Below, piece by piece: positions 35,515-47,194 of a DNA stretch of 64,000 nt. The stretch spans positions 217,952-281,951 of the forward strand of contig ML986629.1 in the NCBI GenBank assembly GCA_010094045.1, in the 5' to 3' direction. The translations under genes and the position numbers were made by a program. Each line of letters begins with the position of its first letter. Position 1 is the stretch's first letter. Below the pieces are notes generated by a model. The model worked only from the letters and a program-made list of their open reading frames with translations. It was not told where the DNA came from and did not search any database. Source of the DNA: Lojkania enalia. Lineage: Eukaryota > Ascomycota > Dothideomycetes > Pleosporales.

Positions 35515-37451
35515 ATATACTCTAGGGACCGACGATTATCTAGGGGTGAACGAGTCCAAAAAATTGGAGTTCGCAGTAAATTGGCTGAACGTTGCTAGAG
35601 CCTTAGTTGAGTAGAGGTATATTACTGGACAAAGTTTTCGCGATGCATACTGGCAGATATACACTCTAGGACGTTGTGGATACTGCCTCGAGAGGCCGAA
35701 TAAAGTACATATAGAAGAAGGCCATTTGATGCAGCCAATTTCCTCAAATTTAACCCTATTGCGTTGTGTGTTGTTAAGGATAGGATCGCTATACACTCGA
35801 TACTTCAAGGTTGCAAGATTGGCAGGACCTCCAAGGACTATTATGTTCTTGTATCAAGATATGCAAATGAAGGGGATAACATTGCATTACTCAAGGAGGG
35901 TTCTGAATCGTATACTTTGAGGTGGTAGTAAGGAGGCTGGGAAATGATTGGCGAGTGCTATGTGCACAGCATCATGAAAGGAGAAGTATCTCGGGAAGAA
36001 GTGTGCAAGGAATTGTGTATTGCTTGGTATATGTACTTTTGTTCCATGTTATACCTGATTTGTTCTCGTGTAGGAAGACTGATATATACCCTTCAGTATT
36101 AGTCTGTCACAATGCATTATTTCTTCATACTAGTGTAACATGTATATTCATCCAAGAACTCCGCCGCTAGACTGCATAGAATGATGCGAAGATCTGACTG
36201 AGGCTAGGAGACTGATACTGCGTAAATCACATCAATAACATTGCAATTCTGGGCTGGATCATGATTGTGAAGCCCAATATTGCGCCCCCCTGTCAACGGA
36301 CAACCGCATTATCAAAGTATGTATCTAGTCTTCGATCACTAATATCTAATATTACCTTTATCACTATCCATAAGCTTGAGTACCAAGTTGCCCTAAGCTA
36401 TCTATCTATCCCTTTGACAAAAACAGGTAGAAGAATGCTCCGATGGCTAACATAAAGCGTCCCATAATAATTCCTATCATCTACTTACGTATTCGGAAAG
36501 TGCAAAGGCTGGTTTGGAGTAGGTGTGCAGATGAGCGGAAAGAAAGAGGGAATGAACGTTCATTCATTCATTTATCGCACAGATCAAAGATACTAACTAG
36601 ATAGTAAATATCTCTACCTACTTCTACAGGTCGAAATGTCCAGCACTACGTAAGCCTGAGCCTTCCTCGGAATTGGGCCTTGGCTTTCGAGAACGCCACA
36701 TGTCCATCAAAAACATGCTGCCTAGGTGGCGTCTACGGGGAGGTCTTACCTTGATGGGTGCTTGGGTGGCTCCATTATTTCCCGAGCTTGAGTTCTATAT
36801 GGATATCGCTTACGAGGAGCGGCAAGCTAGCCGTACCAAACGATGCGTGGGCAAATGCCCATGTGTACCAACAATTTGTTCAAGCAGCCCAATATTTTTT
36901 TCACACTCATAGGGGCCTACTTGCAGGTGTATATCGCGGGTCATGTGACGCCGAACCGGGGTAGAGGATATCATCCGATCAGAGTGGGCTGGGTGCTCGG
37001 GCATCAACATGGCACTGATGCCGAAACTTATCAATCCTATAGGGGCCATTTACAATGGGACGGCAATGGCCCTCATTACAGAAAAGAAGGCCATGAGCCA
37101 GGCCCTTGGCAGTGGACAGATTGCATTTGTGCGAGCAGGATTGGCTCAGGCGGCCCCCGGCGTGCTGGAGAGCCGCATATGCATCCTTCTAGTGTTCGAA
37201 AACAAGCCACTGACGCCAGATCTGGGGAGGGAGATAAAAAGAAACGAAAAAACAAAATCAAGTCTATAGACCACCCGACTTTTTTTTATGAACCCTTGCC
37301 CTGATGCATTATGATGAAAAACACAAACGTCCCTCTCGATGCTGGGTATGACAAAGCCAAAGGGCCACTATGGGCACTCAACGTGCTCTCCCGTAGACGC
37401 GGCTTATTAAAAAAAAAAAAAAAAAAAAAAATAATCTCAAAGACTTCCACT
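35515..37451. other. Intergenic region with possible relic ORFs
   Basis: 1.9 kb. Short overlapping frames between 36673 and 37304 on both strands look partly protein-like ('LINPIGAIYNGTAMALITEK', 'QIAFVRAGLAQAAPGVLESR'), but no continuous gene can be assembled and no family is recognised; it may be another decayed gene. It includes the A-tract described separately and the 3' side of the Nudix gene. Confidence 0.35.
37409..37431. repeat. Homopolymer A23
   Basis: Twenty-three consecutive A residues on the plus strand, just downstream of the Nudix gene stop codon. On that gene's sense strand it is a T-tract in the 3' region, where it may help termination. It is also a likely length-polymorphic or sequencing-sensitive site. 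Confidence 0.9.
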
Positions 37452-38052
37452 CTAGCGATGCATGGTACACCTGTCCAAGGCGTCGAGTAGTTCCGGTCTA
37501 TCTGCGAGCGCCTGCCGTGCTTGCGTGTAGGTCATCCACTGTCGCGTCCGCTTGTGCATCTCGGGCCACTGGTTCTCCTGCTTCTCGACGATGGCTTCAA
37601 AAAAATGATAGGATGCTTTTGGGGCTTGCGCAGTGAGCTGCTCGGGCTTCCTCCGCTCTGGTATGAGGCCGAGGTCGTAGGAAATTTTGCAGATGATGCC
37701 GGCCTCCTCCCAGGCTTCGCGCTTGGCAGCATCTTGGGCGGTCGCCTCGTCGGTTTCCCATCCGCCTTTGGGGAGAACCCAGCCGCCACGCCGGGTGGAC
37801 TGGATCAGGAGAACATAGTACTTGTCGGCGGAGAGCGGGACAATGCCTGCGACTAGTCGCTCGCCTTGCGAGCCGTAGCCTTCGGGGCAGCGATCAGCAT
37901 TCGGAATGCTCCACGCACACAATATTCAAAGAGGCGGGAGATCGGGGATAGAATGATAGGGGAAGGGGGTACATAGTCAATGCGGAAGTCTACTTACGCT
38001 GGTTGACGCGGCCGGTACGGGACTGCATGGACAGCTGGGCGCTGGCAGCCAT
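37452..38052 (-). CDS. Nudix hydrolase, diphosphoinositol polyphosphate phosphohydrolase (DDP1/Aps1-like)
   Basis: Two exons, 38052-37998 and 37879-37452, separated by a 118-nt intron, give 160 residues. The joint gives 'SRTGRVNQRYGSQGERLVAG', which matches fungal DDP1-type proteins. The Nudix box GGWETDEATAQDAAKREAWEEAGI region carries the REAWEEAG core with Glu ligands for the divalent metal and the one-residue-longer spacing that I expect of the yeast DDP1 branch. These enzymes cleave diphosphoinositol polyphosphates, diadenosine polyphosphates and polyphosphate, tuning phosphate signalling in the cytosol. The longest single frame extends into the intron at its 5' end, so the true N-terminus is encoded by the small first exon. 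Confidence 0.9.
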
Positions 38053-39534
38053 GGTCGCCGAGGTACCTCACGAGATTGCCTTGAGCTAGGGCTGGCGGAG
38101 CGGAAGGGATGAGGCTCGCACAACAAGGCAATTGAGCAGCTCGAGGAGGGGGTCGGGTCAGCGGGCAAGAAGTGGCTCCAGCAGACTAGAGGACGCGGAG
38201 CAAAGTGTGGTAGCGGGCGCCGTGGTGACGGAGTAGAGAGGGTGGGAGTGTTGGGCGGGTCGCTGGGGAAGGGGGTCTGGTGGGTGGCAGGGCTGGCGCT
38301 CAGTCCCGCGGGGGACGGGGCTGAGGATGGTGGAGAGGCCTGCTGAAGGAGAAGGGGGAAGGCATCGCGGATTGTGTGGTGTTTTAGTTGATGCGAATCA
38401 GGGTCTGCAAAAAATGAGACTAAGAAGGGTCGCGGGCGGTCACCACGGCGCAGCGTCACGCCAAGCCTCAAGCCCCCAGCAACACCACACCACCACCGGC
38501 GCCTGCAATACAGACCCAGCAGCAGCAATTCATCCCCAAGGTCTGGAGCGTCGGGCTCTACGGCGCGCGCATCTCACAGCGTTAAAAAGGCGCCCGGCAC
38601 GCACGCGAGGAAGGGCTGTGGCAGGCAATCTGGCCGGGACGGGGGGTGCAGCTGTCGGAGCAGGAAGCAGTAGAGCAGCAGCATCCAGCACTCCAGATAT
38701 CTGATCTGCGGCCTCACGAGGGCGGTCCTGCGCCTGCTACTGGCGCGTTCGCAGGTCCAAAAGCCCCCGCCTCTCTCCTTCACCCCTCCTCCCCCCACCC
38801 CAGCATCACCAGCAGCACCAGCAGCTCCTGGTCAAAGGGTACCTGAACCCGGCCGCCAGATTCCTCCGCCGCAGCTACACCACCACCACCACTGCCCTCA
38901 CTGACACCTAACGGCGCCGCCCACAGTCATATTGCGCTGTCACGCCCCGACCCATCGCCCGTCACCACCGCTGCTACATACTACTACTGCTGCTGCTACT
39001 GCTGTTACTGCTGCTACTGCTGCTACCGCTGCTGCCGCTGCCGCTGCCACTGGTACTGCTGCTCCTCCCAAGTCTCCTTGCGCCCGAGTAGTAGTAGCGT
39101 GTGCGCGCGCGCGTCCGCGACATTAAACGTATTTCATCGGGATCATCCGCGCTCCCAGCTGGCCCCTCGCACCCCAACGGCCTCAGGAGTCGGTCCTGTC
39201 TGCCCTGCCAGCCCGCCGTCACTCTCTCACGCCCACTTCACCGCTCCCTGGTACCTGCTTACTGTACTACCTCCAAGGTTGCTTCTTGCTACTACTGCTC
39301 GTCGCGACACAGGCTGCTCTCCCCCACCCGCTGCCATCTGCTCCACTGCTCCCACGCTTATGCTACGCTCATGCAGTCCCTGGTGACGCCCTTCGGTAGG
39401 TATTGCTCCAACCATGAGCCGTGCCTGGAGCGCGTGCCTGTCTGGCTGGATACCGAGCACGCGTCCGCACCGTCGTCCCCTTAAAAGGCCGCGGACCACC
39501 TTCTCCCGATCCCTGGGTCGTAGACCAGGTGCTG
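38053..39534. promoter_or_regulatory. Divergent intergenic region between the Nudix gene and ATE1, GC- and triplet-rich
   Basis: 1.48 kb between two head-to-head start codons. It is strongly biased: purine-rich then pyrimidine-rich blocks, and a CTG/CTA/CCG triplet tract at about 38975-39060. Long open frames here on both strands are by-products of high GC and repeat composition. Expected content is two promoters and long 5' UTRs. Confidence 0.45.
38975..39060 (+). repeat. Imperfect CTG/CTA/CCG trinucleotide tract
   Basis: About 85 bases of mostly CTG and variant triplets upstream of ATE1. It reads as poly-Leu or poly-Ala in chance frames and is probably untranslated leader or promoter DNA. 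Confidence 0.7.
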
Positions 39535-41665
39535 ATGTCTTTTCTTGCTCGTCTAGGCTACTCGGCGGAGAGCTGCGGATACTGCAAAGACGCCTCGACT
39601 GGCCGCCGCACTCCCAATTCTCGTACGTTGCGTTTTTCCTCTGCTTCTCCCCCGACCTGCACTTGGTCTTGTCTAGTCTTGTCTTGTCTTGTCCTACCTA
39701 CACCCGGCTGTCCGTTGTGCATCCAGCAGGACGCTCGCCCGCACCACTGTCTGCGTCGAGCCATGTTGATTGGAAGTCCTGTTAAGGTTGCTGCCCGCCT
39801 TTACGTGCAGCCGCCCCTCGCACCCTCGAGCCCCCCACCCCGGCTCTCTGCTGCATCATGGCACTATCTCCTTCAAGCAGCCTTGCACCGACGCGGAGGA
39901 GCCTTACGGCCAAGCATGCATCGAATTCTGCGCGTCCTTCGTTTATCTCCCGTTTCCTCGTCCCGTGAGACAGAACTCAGGTCCCGCCCATTTCGGGCCC
40001 TACGTCATACCTCTTCTCCACTGCCCCTCCATGCACTTGTCCCGGTGGACGGGAGAACTCGGACCGTGATGCTGACGTCCATTACATAATCAGGAGCCAG
40101 CTACTACCTTTCCTCCAACACCCTGAGCGTCGACGTCTACCAGGCTCTGGTTGACCGCGGCTGGAGACGGTAAGTTTCGTTCGTCGCTAATTTTCGGCGT
40201 TGCCTCGTTCTCTTGTGTCACGGCAAGCTTTGCGGCATAGAAACTGTTGGGGATACGGTTGACCAAAGGCCCCTGCTAGATCCGGCACTGTCTTCTACAA
40301 GCCCGACGTGCTCCGGCATTGCTGCCCCCACTATACTATCCGGTCCGTGTGCAATTCAACCATCTCCCAATTTCCTAGCCATTAACGCCGTTGCAGCCTT
40401 CCCGTAGCCGAGTTCAAAGCATCTAGAGAGCATAGACATGCCATCAATAAATGGAATAGATACGTGCTGGGCGATGAGTATATAAGAGAAGCCACCAAGC
40501 GGTATCCTAAGTCGAAGGAGTCAGCAATTCCCTCTGGCTTCCATTTGGTCGTGCCGGCAGCGCTAATTTATTTGCAGAGAAAAGGCTCGGCTGAGGAATA
40601 GCTTTGATCTCGCTGCTGCCGTCCATGAAAGCGAATATGCAAATCTGAAGCGCCCGCCAGAGCCAGCGCATCGGTTCGAGGTAATACTCGAGCCGGACGA
40701 CTTTACACAGGAAAAGTACGAACTCTTCAAGAACTACCAGCAGCATGTTCATCATGAACATGAATTAGAGATATCCGAACGGGGTTTCGAACGATTCCTA
40801 TGCGGATCACCCCTCCACCGAACGAACAGAACCGTAAACGGCAAATCTCAGCACCTCGGATCCTATCACCAATGCTATCGCCTTGATGGTCGTCTGGTTG
40901 CCATGGGCGTCCTGGATCTATTACCTCATTGCGTCAGCGGAGTCTATTTCATCTATCATTCGGACTTCGACCAGTGGAGCTTTGGCAAGCTAAGTGCTAT
41001 ACGAGAGACAGTACTCACTCTGGAGGGCGAATATCAGTACTATTACATGGGTTTCTATATCCACTCCTGTGCCAAGATGCGGTATAAGGGTGAATATAAA
41101 CCATCGTATATCCTGGATCCGGAATCATACGAGTGGAACCCGCTTGATGGAGAAGTACGACAACTCCTCGACGTTAAGCCTTACGTATCTCTCGCGAGAG
41201 AACGTAGACTGAAACAAACCAGGAGTACTTCCGACACAACCCCAGAGGGTATGTCCATAACAGAATCGGTCTCCGAAAAAGACGATTATTTCGATTATCC
41301 TATCTCCACTGCCGCCGAGGCCGCCGAAGCCGTCAAGAGGGGGCTGTCTTTATTCGATTTGAAAGTTCCTGGCTTGATGACCGTAGACGAAATCGAGCAA
41401 GATATCCGGCTTGATGAACAACCCATCAGGTTGATGACGAGGGCCGGGCTGATGACTTTTCAAGCGCAGGTAGGTTTTTTTTTTTTAGAAAGATGTATTT
41501 GGGGCCAGATGATGGATTGACTTAGAATAGGATCTGAAGTCTTGGGGAAAGGGAAATATGAGGAAATCGAGGACTTTCAAAGGGTTCATCGCTGAGCTTG
41601 TGGCTTGCATCGGGCCGGAGGCGGCGAGAGAAGTGGTCATTGACTACATACCAATTCCAGGCTAA
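39535..41665 (+). CDS. ATE1: Arginyl-tRNA--protein transferase
   Basis: Six exons, 39535-39622, 40094-40169, 40280-40342, 40397-40519, 40578-41469 and 41531-41665, total 1377 nt, or 458 residues plus stop. The N-terminal domain shows CGYC at residues 14-17 and 'LVDRGWRRSGTVFYKPDVLR' followed by HCCPHYTIR; these four Cys are the conserved pairs implicated in heme or Fe-S binding. The C-terminal GNAT-like half includes 'GSYHQCYRLDGRLVAMGVLD', 'SGVYFIYHSDFDQWSFGKL' and 'HSCAKMRYKGEYKPSYI'. The last exon supplies 'FKGFIAELVACIGPEAAREV', which is lost if the fifth exon is read through to 41520. The enzyme arginylates N-terminal Asp, Glu and oxidised Cys for the N-degron pathway. Intron 1 is long (471 nt). 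The exact start Met is the least certain part. Confidence 0.9.
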
Positions 41666-42011
41666 ATTCGGTAGACGAATTCCGGACAGTGCATGAGCCC
41701 CGCGCAGGCCATTCCAACCCAGTATTAGTGAGGATCGATATAGCGGTTCAATGTCCATGTCTTTAGTACGTTCAGCGACGGGCAAAACGTTATATTTAGT
41801 GATAAGATATTGGAAACAGCAAGACATATGTATCTTGCACCCCGAAAATTGAGAAACGTAGTCCTCGTAGAAAAACCCAATAGCGCTACCCCAGACCAAA
41901 TTCAACCCACCAAAATCAAATGGCACCTAATGCTAGCTAGATAACAGGGTCTTGATACACAATCTAATCTGACTCAATGCTTGCACATCCAGAGCACAAC
42001 TTACTGCTCCT
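41666..42011. other. Short convergent intergenic region
   Basis: 346 bases between the ATE1 stop and the stop of the oxylipin synthase gene on the other strand. It holds both 3' ends; nothing else was seen. Confidence 0.5.
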
Positions 42012-45000
42012 CTAGTCGTCCCAGTTGACCTTGAGAGCTGCGAAACGGTTAGCTTTGGTTCCCATGTCGATCTAGGGCATTCAGTAAACTCACCACAAGG
42101 AAATGGCCAGAACCCCTGCCAGTCTTCAGTCAAATACGCATGGTATGGATACTTCTCCCCCGGATACAACGGCTTCTCCACCTTATGTACCTTGCCCTGC
42201 AATCCTTTGGCCGGCCTCAGATTTTTCAGCTTCGCAACCTCCTTCAACATGGTCGTTAGCGAGACGCGTGTCATAGGTAGGCCCAGACATTGGTGCGGGC
42301 CATGGCCTAGGTGGACATAGGAATCTATCGGGCGCGTAATGTCGACCTCGTCTGGGTTGGGGAAGATGGCCGGATCATGCGATACAGAGCGCAGGTGCAC
42401 AAACACGCTGTCCCCCTCCTTCAACTCCATCCTCCGCCCGCCATCATCCACACTCGTCTCCCTAGCCACGCGCCTAAAGACGCCCGTCTCCCCGTTCAAA
42501 CGACTACCTTCGAGCAGGTAGTGCATCAGCTTCTCGAACGCTTCCTCGGTGTCCTGCTGCGCGAGTTCCTGGATTGCGGGCCAGTGCTTCTGGCCGGGTC
42601 CCACAAGGTAGTATTCCATCGTCTGCCCGAATAGCTGGCCCTGGTTACTTACCATCCCGCCCGCGGTGCCTAGAATGTGGCCCCAGACAAGCTTCTCCGG
42701 CTCCATGCCGCTCTCGAGCAAGCGCTCTATCAAATGGATGCCATAGCTCTTGAGCGCGCTGTCGTGCGGCCAGATAGTTTGCATCAGCCTTGAAAGAACG
42801 CTATTCTTGGCGATCTGCTCGACGTTCTCCTCGACGACTTTGCCGAGCGTCTGCGTCGCGGAATAGGCTTTTACGTGCAAGGGGAAAGAGGAAGCCGGGT
42901 CGTGGTCGAAGAATACGAGGGCGAAGACGCCGGACATGATGAGGTACATTTCGGCTTCGGTGAAGAGGCCCTTAGGCCGCGCCTCCGTCTTCAGCGGCAG
43001 CATGAAGAGCTCGCTACAGAAGTGGACGTGTGCCAAGTTCCCAATGTCTCGGATTATATCGACCTGGTTGAAGTCTGCGATCTTGGCGGCTTTGGTGGAT
43101 AGCAGATTGCGCGTGGTAGTCGTGTAGAAGGATCGGACTTCGTCGGTCCAAGACGGGATATACAGTGCTTTCTGCATCATGGTGCGTGAGGCGCTGTTCT
43201 TGGGGCCGTCACCGGCTAGCATGAAGGATGACGCTGCACTGCCCATTAGGTATTCCATGGCCTGACCCCAGGTTACGTTGAATAGGGCCTTGTTGTTCAT
43301 GATTTCTGTGGCTGACTTGTAGCTTAGGACGAGGTGCGGGTGCGGGGTGTAGCGCGGCTTGTCAAAGTTGTATAAGTGGTCCTTTTTCAGATCCTTGAGC
43401 GCTTCGTGCATTGCGGAGGGGATCGTTAGCGGGTAGTGGACGTAGACGCTGTTCTGGGCGAAGTGGTTAGGGAACGCACTCAGGAAGAGCTTGTAGAAGA
43501 CGCAACCATTGTCGACGCCCGTGTCGATGTCGACTTCATGGTGGCCCCAGTTGGTCAAAGTCTTGGGATTGTAGTCCGTAGTATAAAATCGGTCGCCTCG
43601 CACTAGAGCCACCGCATCAGACAGAACCGCCCGTGAGACAGTGTACGGGGGTGTCAGGCCAGAACCAGGAGCGAGCGGCTTCTTTGCGTCCTCGACGACG
43701 ATGCCTGGGTAGATTTCTACCTTGTCGGGCGTGTCGTAGAGGTGCTTGAGCTGCTCTTGGACGTACTTGTCGCTCGTAATATCGTCAAATGTGCGGTGCG
43801 GTTCGAGGTCAAAGTACTTCCTGAACTCGTTCAGTGTGGCCAGGTTCCAGGAACGCGCTTGTTCGATGCCCAGTACTTCGATGGCGCGCATGACAGCGGG
43901 GACCCTGTTGGGGCCGAATGAGTTTGCGCAGTCCTCGATGCTAGCGACCAGAATGTCAACGAGGCCTTGGTCGGGGAGCGTGCCGTCGTCGTTGCGCTTT
44001 AGGTCGGCAAAAGGCCGTTTCTCGGGCTCCTTGGGCGTCTTCTTGTACACCTCATCCAGCTTGCCTAAAAACTCGTACTTGCCGACCGTCTTGGGGTCGC
44101 GGCCCTTGCCAAACATGCCGTCCCAGAGCTCCTGTGTCCACTTCTCGTCGCGATCGGAGATGGTGCTGTGCCATCGGTAAACGAGGTTGAACTCAGCCGA
44201 AACCTGGTTCCCGACGCCCATGGGCACGTCCTTCATTTCGGCGCGGGGATTCAGTTGCCAGTTGCTATCTGTGCGGTTGAGGTCTAGGATCGTGCGGACG
44301 TAGTCGATCAAGATGATGTTGACGTATAGACCGCAGGTAATCAGACGACCAGTCTGAAAGAGGTCTTCGTCGTATTTGGCCAATTTGGCTTCGTATTCTG
44401 AGGCTTTGGCCTTGTCACTCGAGTCGGATGGTGATTCTGGCTTAGGGAACCGGTTGTTCTCGTTGATCTTAGCTAGGTTCTCGACGACATGGTTGTGGAA
44501 ACGGTTGAACATGATCAATAGAGCGCCCACGCCTGGAGGGAAAAACAGCAATCGAGCCTCGGAGAAGCAATCTGGCTTCAGTCTTCCGCCCTTATGAGTC
44601 CTCATAAGGTCTTGTTCTGTCTGGTTGCTGCCGTACAAGGGCGCTAGATCAAGATATGACGAAGTCATTGAATTGGAATAGTCCCTGTGATCGGTGCGGA
44701 AAAGATCGTGGATGATGATGGATGCGAGATAGAAGAGCATGCTCGAGATCCTATTGGGATGGAGCTCAGCATGCTTCCTTGTCATGATACTATCGAACAC
44801 AACACCTGCATCGGGAAGCGCTGGGCTCTGCACAGTGACCGGCTCAACGGTCCTAGCGTACGGAGTCCCAGCGGCACCAAGCTGAGGATGAACCAGACTG
44901 TTGTAGGACCCGTCTGCTGAACGATACTGGTACTTGGCTCCGAGATACGATAGAGGTGGATGATCCAGATCATTCCAGAGCTGTCTCAGGAAGGCATTTG

Positions 45001-45397
45001 TCAATTTTTCCCTGATCTTGCTACCATCAGGCAACTTGGCTGCGGCCCTAATCAACCCCTCCATGAGATACGTCTTGTCATCGGTGGGCTCCCCACTCAT
45101 TTTCTGTTTCTGGATCGCCATCAGGGTATCGAAATCCTGGATGCCGAGATGTGTGAGATCCCGTGTATCTCCCAGGAGCTTCTTCAAAAGCGCATGATCC
45201 TCGTCCGGGGAGATATGCGAGCCGTCTCCAGTTTCATTGGGGATTGGTCGAGACATGGCATTTACGAAACCCGCGGCTTTTTTGAAGGACGACCCGAGAT
45301 TGTTCCGCAGTTTGTCTAATTCGGAAAGCTCGTCTGGTTTAGGAGGCGTGACACCGGTGCGGGTGTCGACATGGTCCTTCCACGAGGACGAAGCCAT
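42012..45397 (-). CDS. Linoleate diol synthase / psi-factor-producing oxygenase (dioxygenase-P450 fusion)
   Basis: Two exons, 45397-42094 and 42037-42012, with a 56-nt intron, give 1109 residues; the last eight (ALKVNWDD) come from the tiny final exon. The start is the first true ATG ('MASSSWKDHVD'). The N-terminal two-thirds is a heme peroxidase-like fatty-acid dioxygenase: distal 'IIIHDLFRTDH', 'SSYLDLAPLYGSN', 'PPGVGALLIMFNRFHNH', and the catalytic Tyr with proximal His in 'NLVYRWHSTISDRDEKW'. The C-terminal P450 domain has the I-helix-like 'GGMVSNQGQLFGQ' and the Cys ligand in 'HLGHGPHQCLGLP'. Because the Cys is present, the diol-synthase (hydroperoxide isomerase) half should work, unlike 10R-dioxygenases that lost it. 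Products would be 8R-hydroperoxide-derived 5,8- or 7,8-diols that regulate sporulation. Confidence 0.95.
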
Positions 45398-47194
45398 GGT
45401 CAATTGATGCTAGGTTAGGATTAGAACACGAATGAACAATGCGGAAACGCTGACTTATGGGTTGAAGAAGAATTGGGATGATATGGAAATCACCAAGGAC
45501 AAAACTCCACTCAAAAAGGTTGATAGAAATATAATCAGATAAAATAAAATATAGAATCCCAAATGTCGGACTCGGACCAGTAAGAAAATATCACGCGAGC
45601 ATAAGATTCAAAGTCCAAACATAAAAATTGACGTCGAAGTCGACGTTTGCGGAGAACTCACATCTATTTAAAGACTCCCGGTAAAAATAGAGAGAGAAAA
45701 GTGGCAGCTTGAAGGCGCCAAAGTCTTATGCTTTCTTTCGACCCTCTAGCAACCTTTCCAGAACATTCAATTGAGAGCCCCAGGCGGGGACCCAAGAGGG
45801 GTATGAGAGAGGTGGGGGCCACGAGGCTCGATATCGTACAAGTGGAAACTACAAATAGCAAAGCAAGCGGACGTTACGATGCGTTCGGAGCGTCGGCAAA
45901 TCAGCGACTCAAGACTCTCGGATCAAAGCTCCCTTGCCGCCAGAGGCACTCAACGTCCTCTTATACCTCTCCGCCAACTAGGCATCTTGTAGCTCCTCTG
46001 TTGGCGTGAGGCACAAACTATTGCTGCGGCTGAACGCTGCCTCGCTCGACCGCCCCCCTTCCACCAACTGACATCAACGGTAAGCAACGCCAGCCACGAG
46101 CTGGAAGAGGATCCCTGCGCTTCACTTAGACCGACGGCCTCGGCCCGCCAGTATTGACTGACGCAACCAATAGCATGTGAAGTAAAGGGACACAAGAGAA
46201 AAAGGCACATGGATTGCGCCGCCCTCAGCTGAAGGAGTCGTTGTCCCGGTCTGTCGTCTGCGAGAAGGCGATCAAACGTCTGCAGCGAAAGCATCCATAC
46301 CGAAACTCGCCTGCCATCCCCTGAGAGTCCCGTAAGAAAGGCGGCGGACCCCACCGCCTAATGATTCTCCGCACTTACTAGCGAGTCTATCTTTTCCCGC
46401 GATCAAGTGCTCAGCTTCCTAAGCTTCCTAGGACCTCGCGTATACCAAGTCAAGCAGATATGTTGCGCGAAAACCCATCCGGAACGACATGGGTCAAGAC
46501 TTCATCTACATCGAGCTGTTGTCCCTAGAAGCAAGCATCCACATAATGAGCCGAGTGCAATTTGCCCTTCCGGCGAATCCCCTCACGCAACGAAGCGCTG
46601 AACTTGTCGGTGACTACCCATTGCCTGTAACGAGGCGGACGTTGTTTCGTTGCCCAAACTCTAGGAATCAATTGATCACATGGTATCTGCACAGCCAGAC
46701 CCCATTACAGACGAGGGAGGGAACCGGCTGTTCCTCGCCTACATTCTCCATCGTCCTCGAGTCGGTGAGCCTGATCTGACAACTAGCCTGCCCTGTCTCA
46801 ACAGCACGCTTATGCAGGGACTCGGATCAGCTATGCTGTGCTATGCCCTCCGCTTTAAGTCGGCCAAGCCGAGCGCATCCACTCAGAGCGGGGGTAATAT
46901 TATCATCATGGAGCCAAGCTTTAACTTCAATACTGACATATGACATATCATTGGGAAATCTATGCATTTTGTGCCGCGCTCAGAACCGCCATGCTACAGA
47001 ACCATCGGGTCCCTACTGCAGTGCCCACCTATCCGTACCGCCCGAACACGAGGGGCGGCTTTTTCTGGTAACCCCCGTGAACACTTGTGCCCGCCACGCA
47101 TGCCTCACCACAGCCTCGCCCCATGAATTACACATTACCGCCCAACCAGTCAATCGTCCAGTGTGTCGAATGACGCTCGCCATAGCCCCATTGT
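45398..47194. other. Intergenic region upstream of the oxylipin synthase gene
   Basis: 1.8 kb between two minus-strand genes. The part near 45400-45700 is AT-rich and is the likely promoter. The rest has only short frames without family features. No repeat or RNA gene was recognised. Confidence 0.4.

Noticed and set aside
37409..37431. A23 tract as the tail of a LINE or processed pseudogene
   Set aside because: No reverse-transcriptase relic or target duplication was found; a simple 3'-region homopolymer is sufficient.
38327..38704. 125-codon plus-strand frame in the Nudix/ATE1 intergenic region
   Set aside because: GC-rich, Arg/Ala/Gly-biased translation without domains; explained by base composition.
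40903..41520. Read-through of ATE1 exon 5 to the TGA ending at 41520
   Set aside because: Splicing at 41470/41531 restores the conserved ATE1 C-terminus in phase; the read-through tail encodes a poly-Phe oddity from a T tract.
45398..45403. Extended start of the oxylipin synthase frame
   Set aside because: The first codon of the extended frame is TTG; the first true ATG is at 45397.
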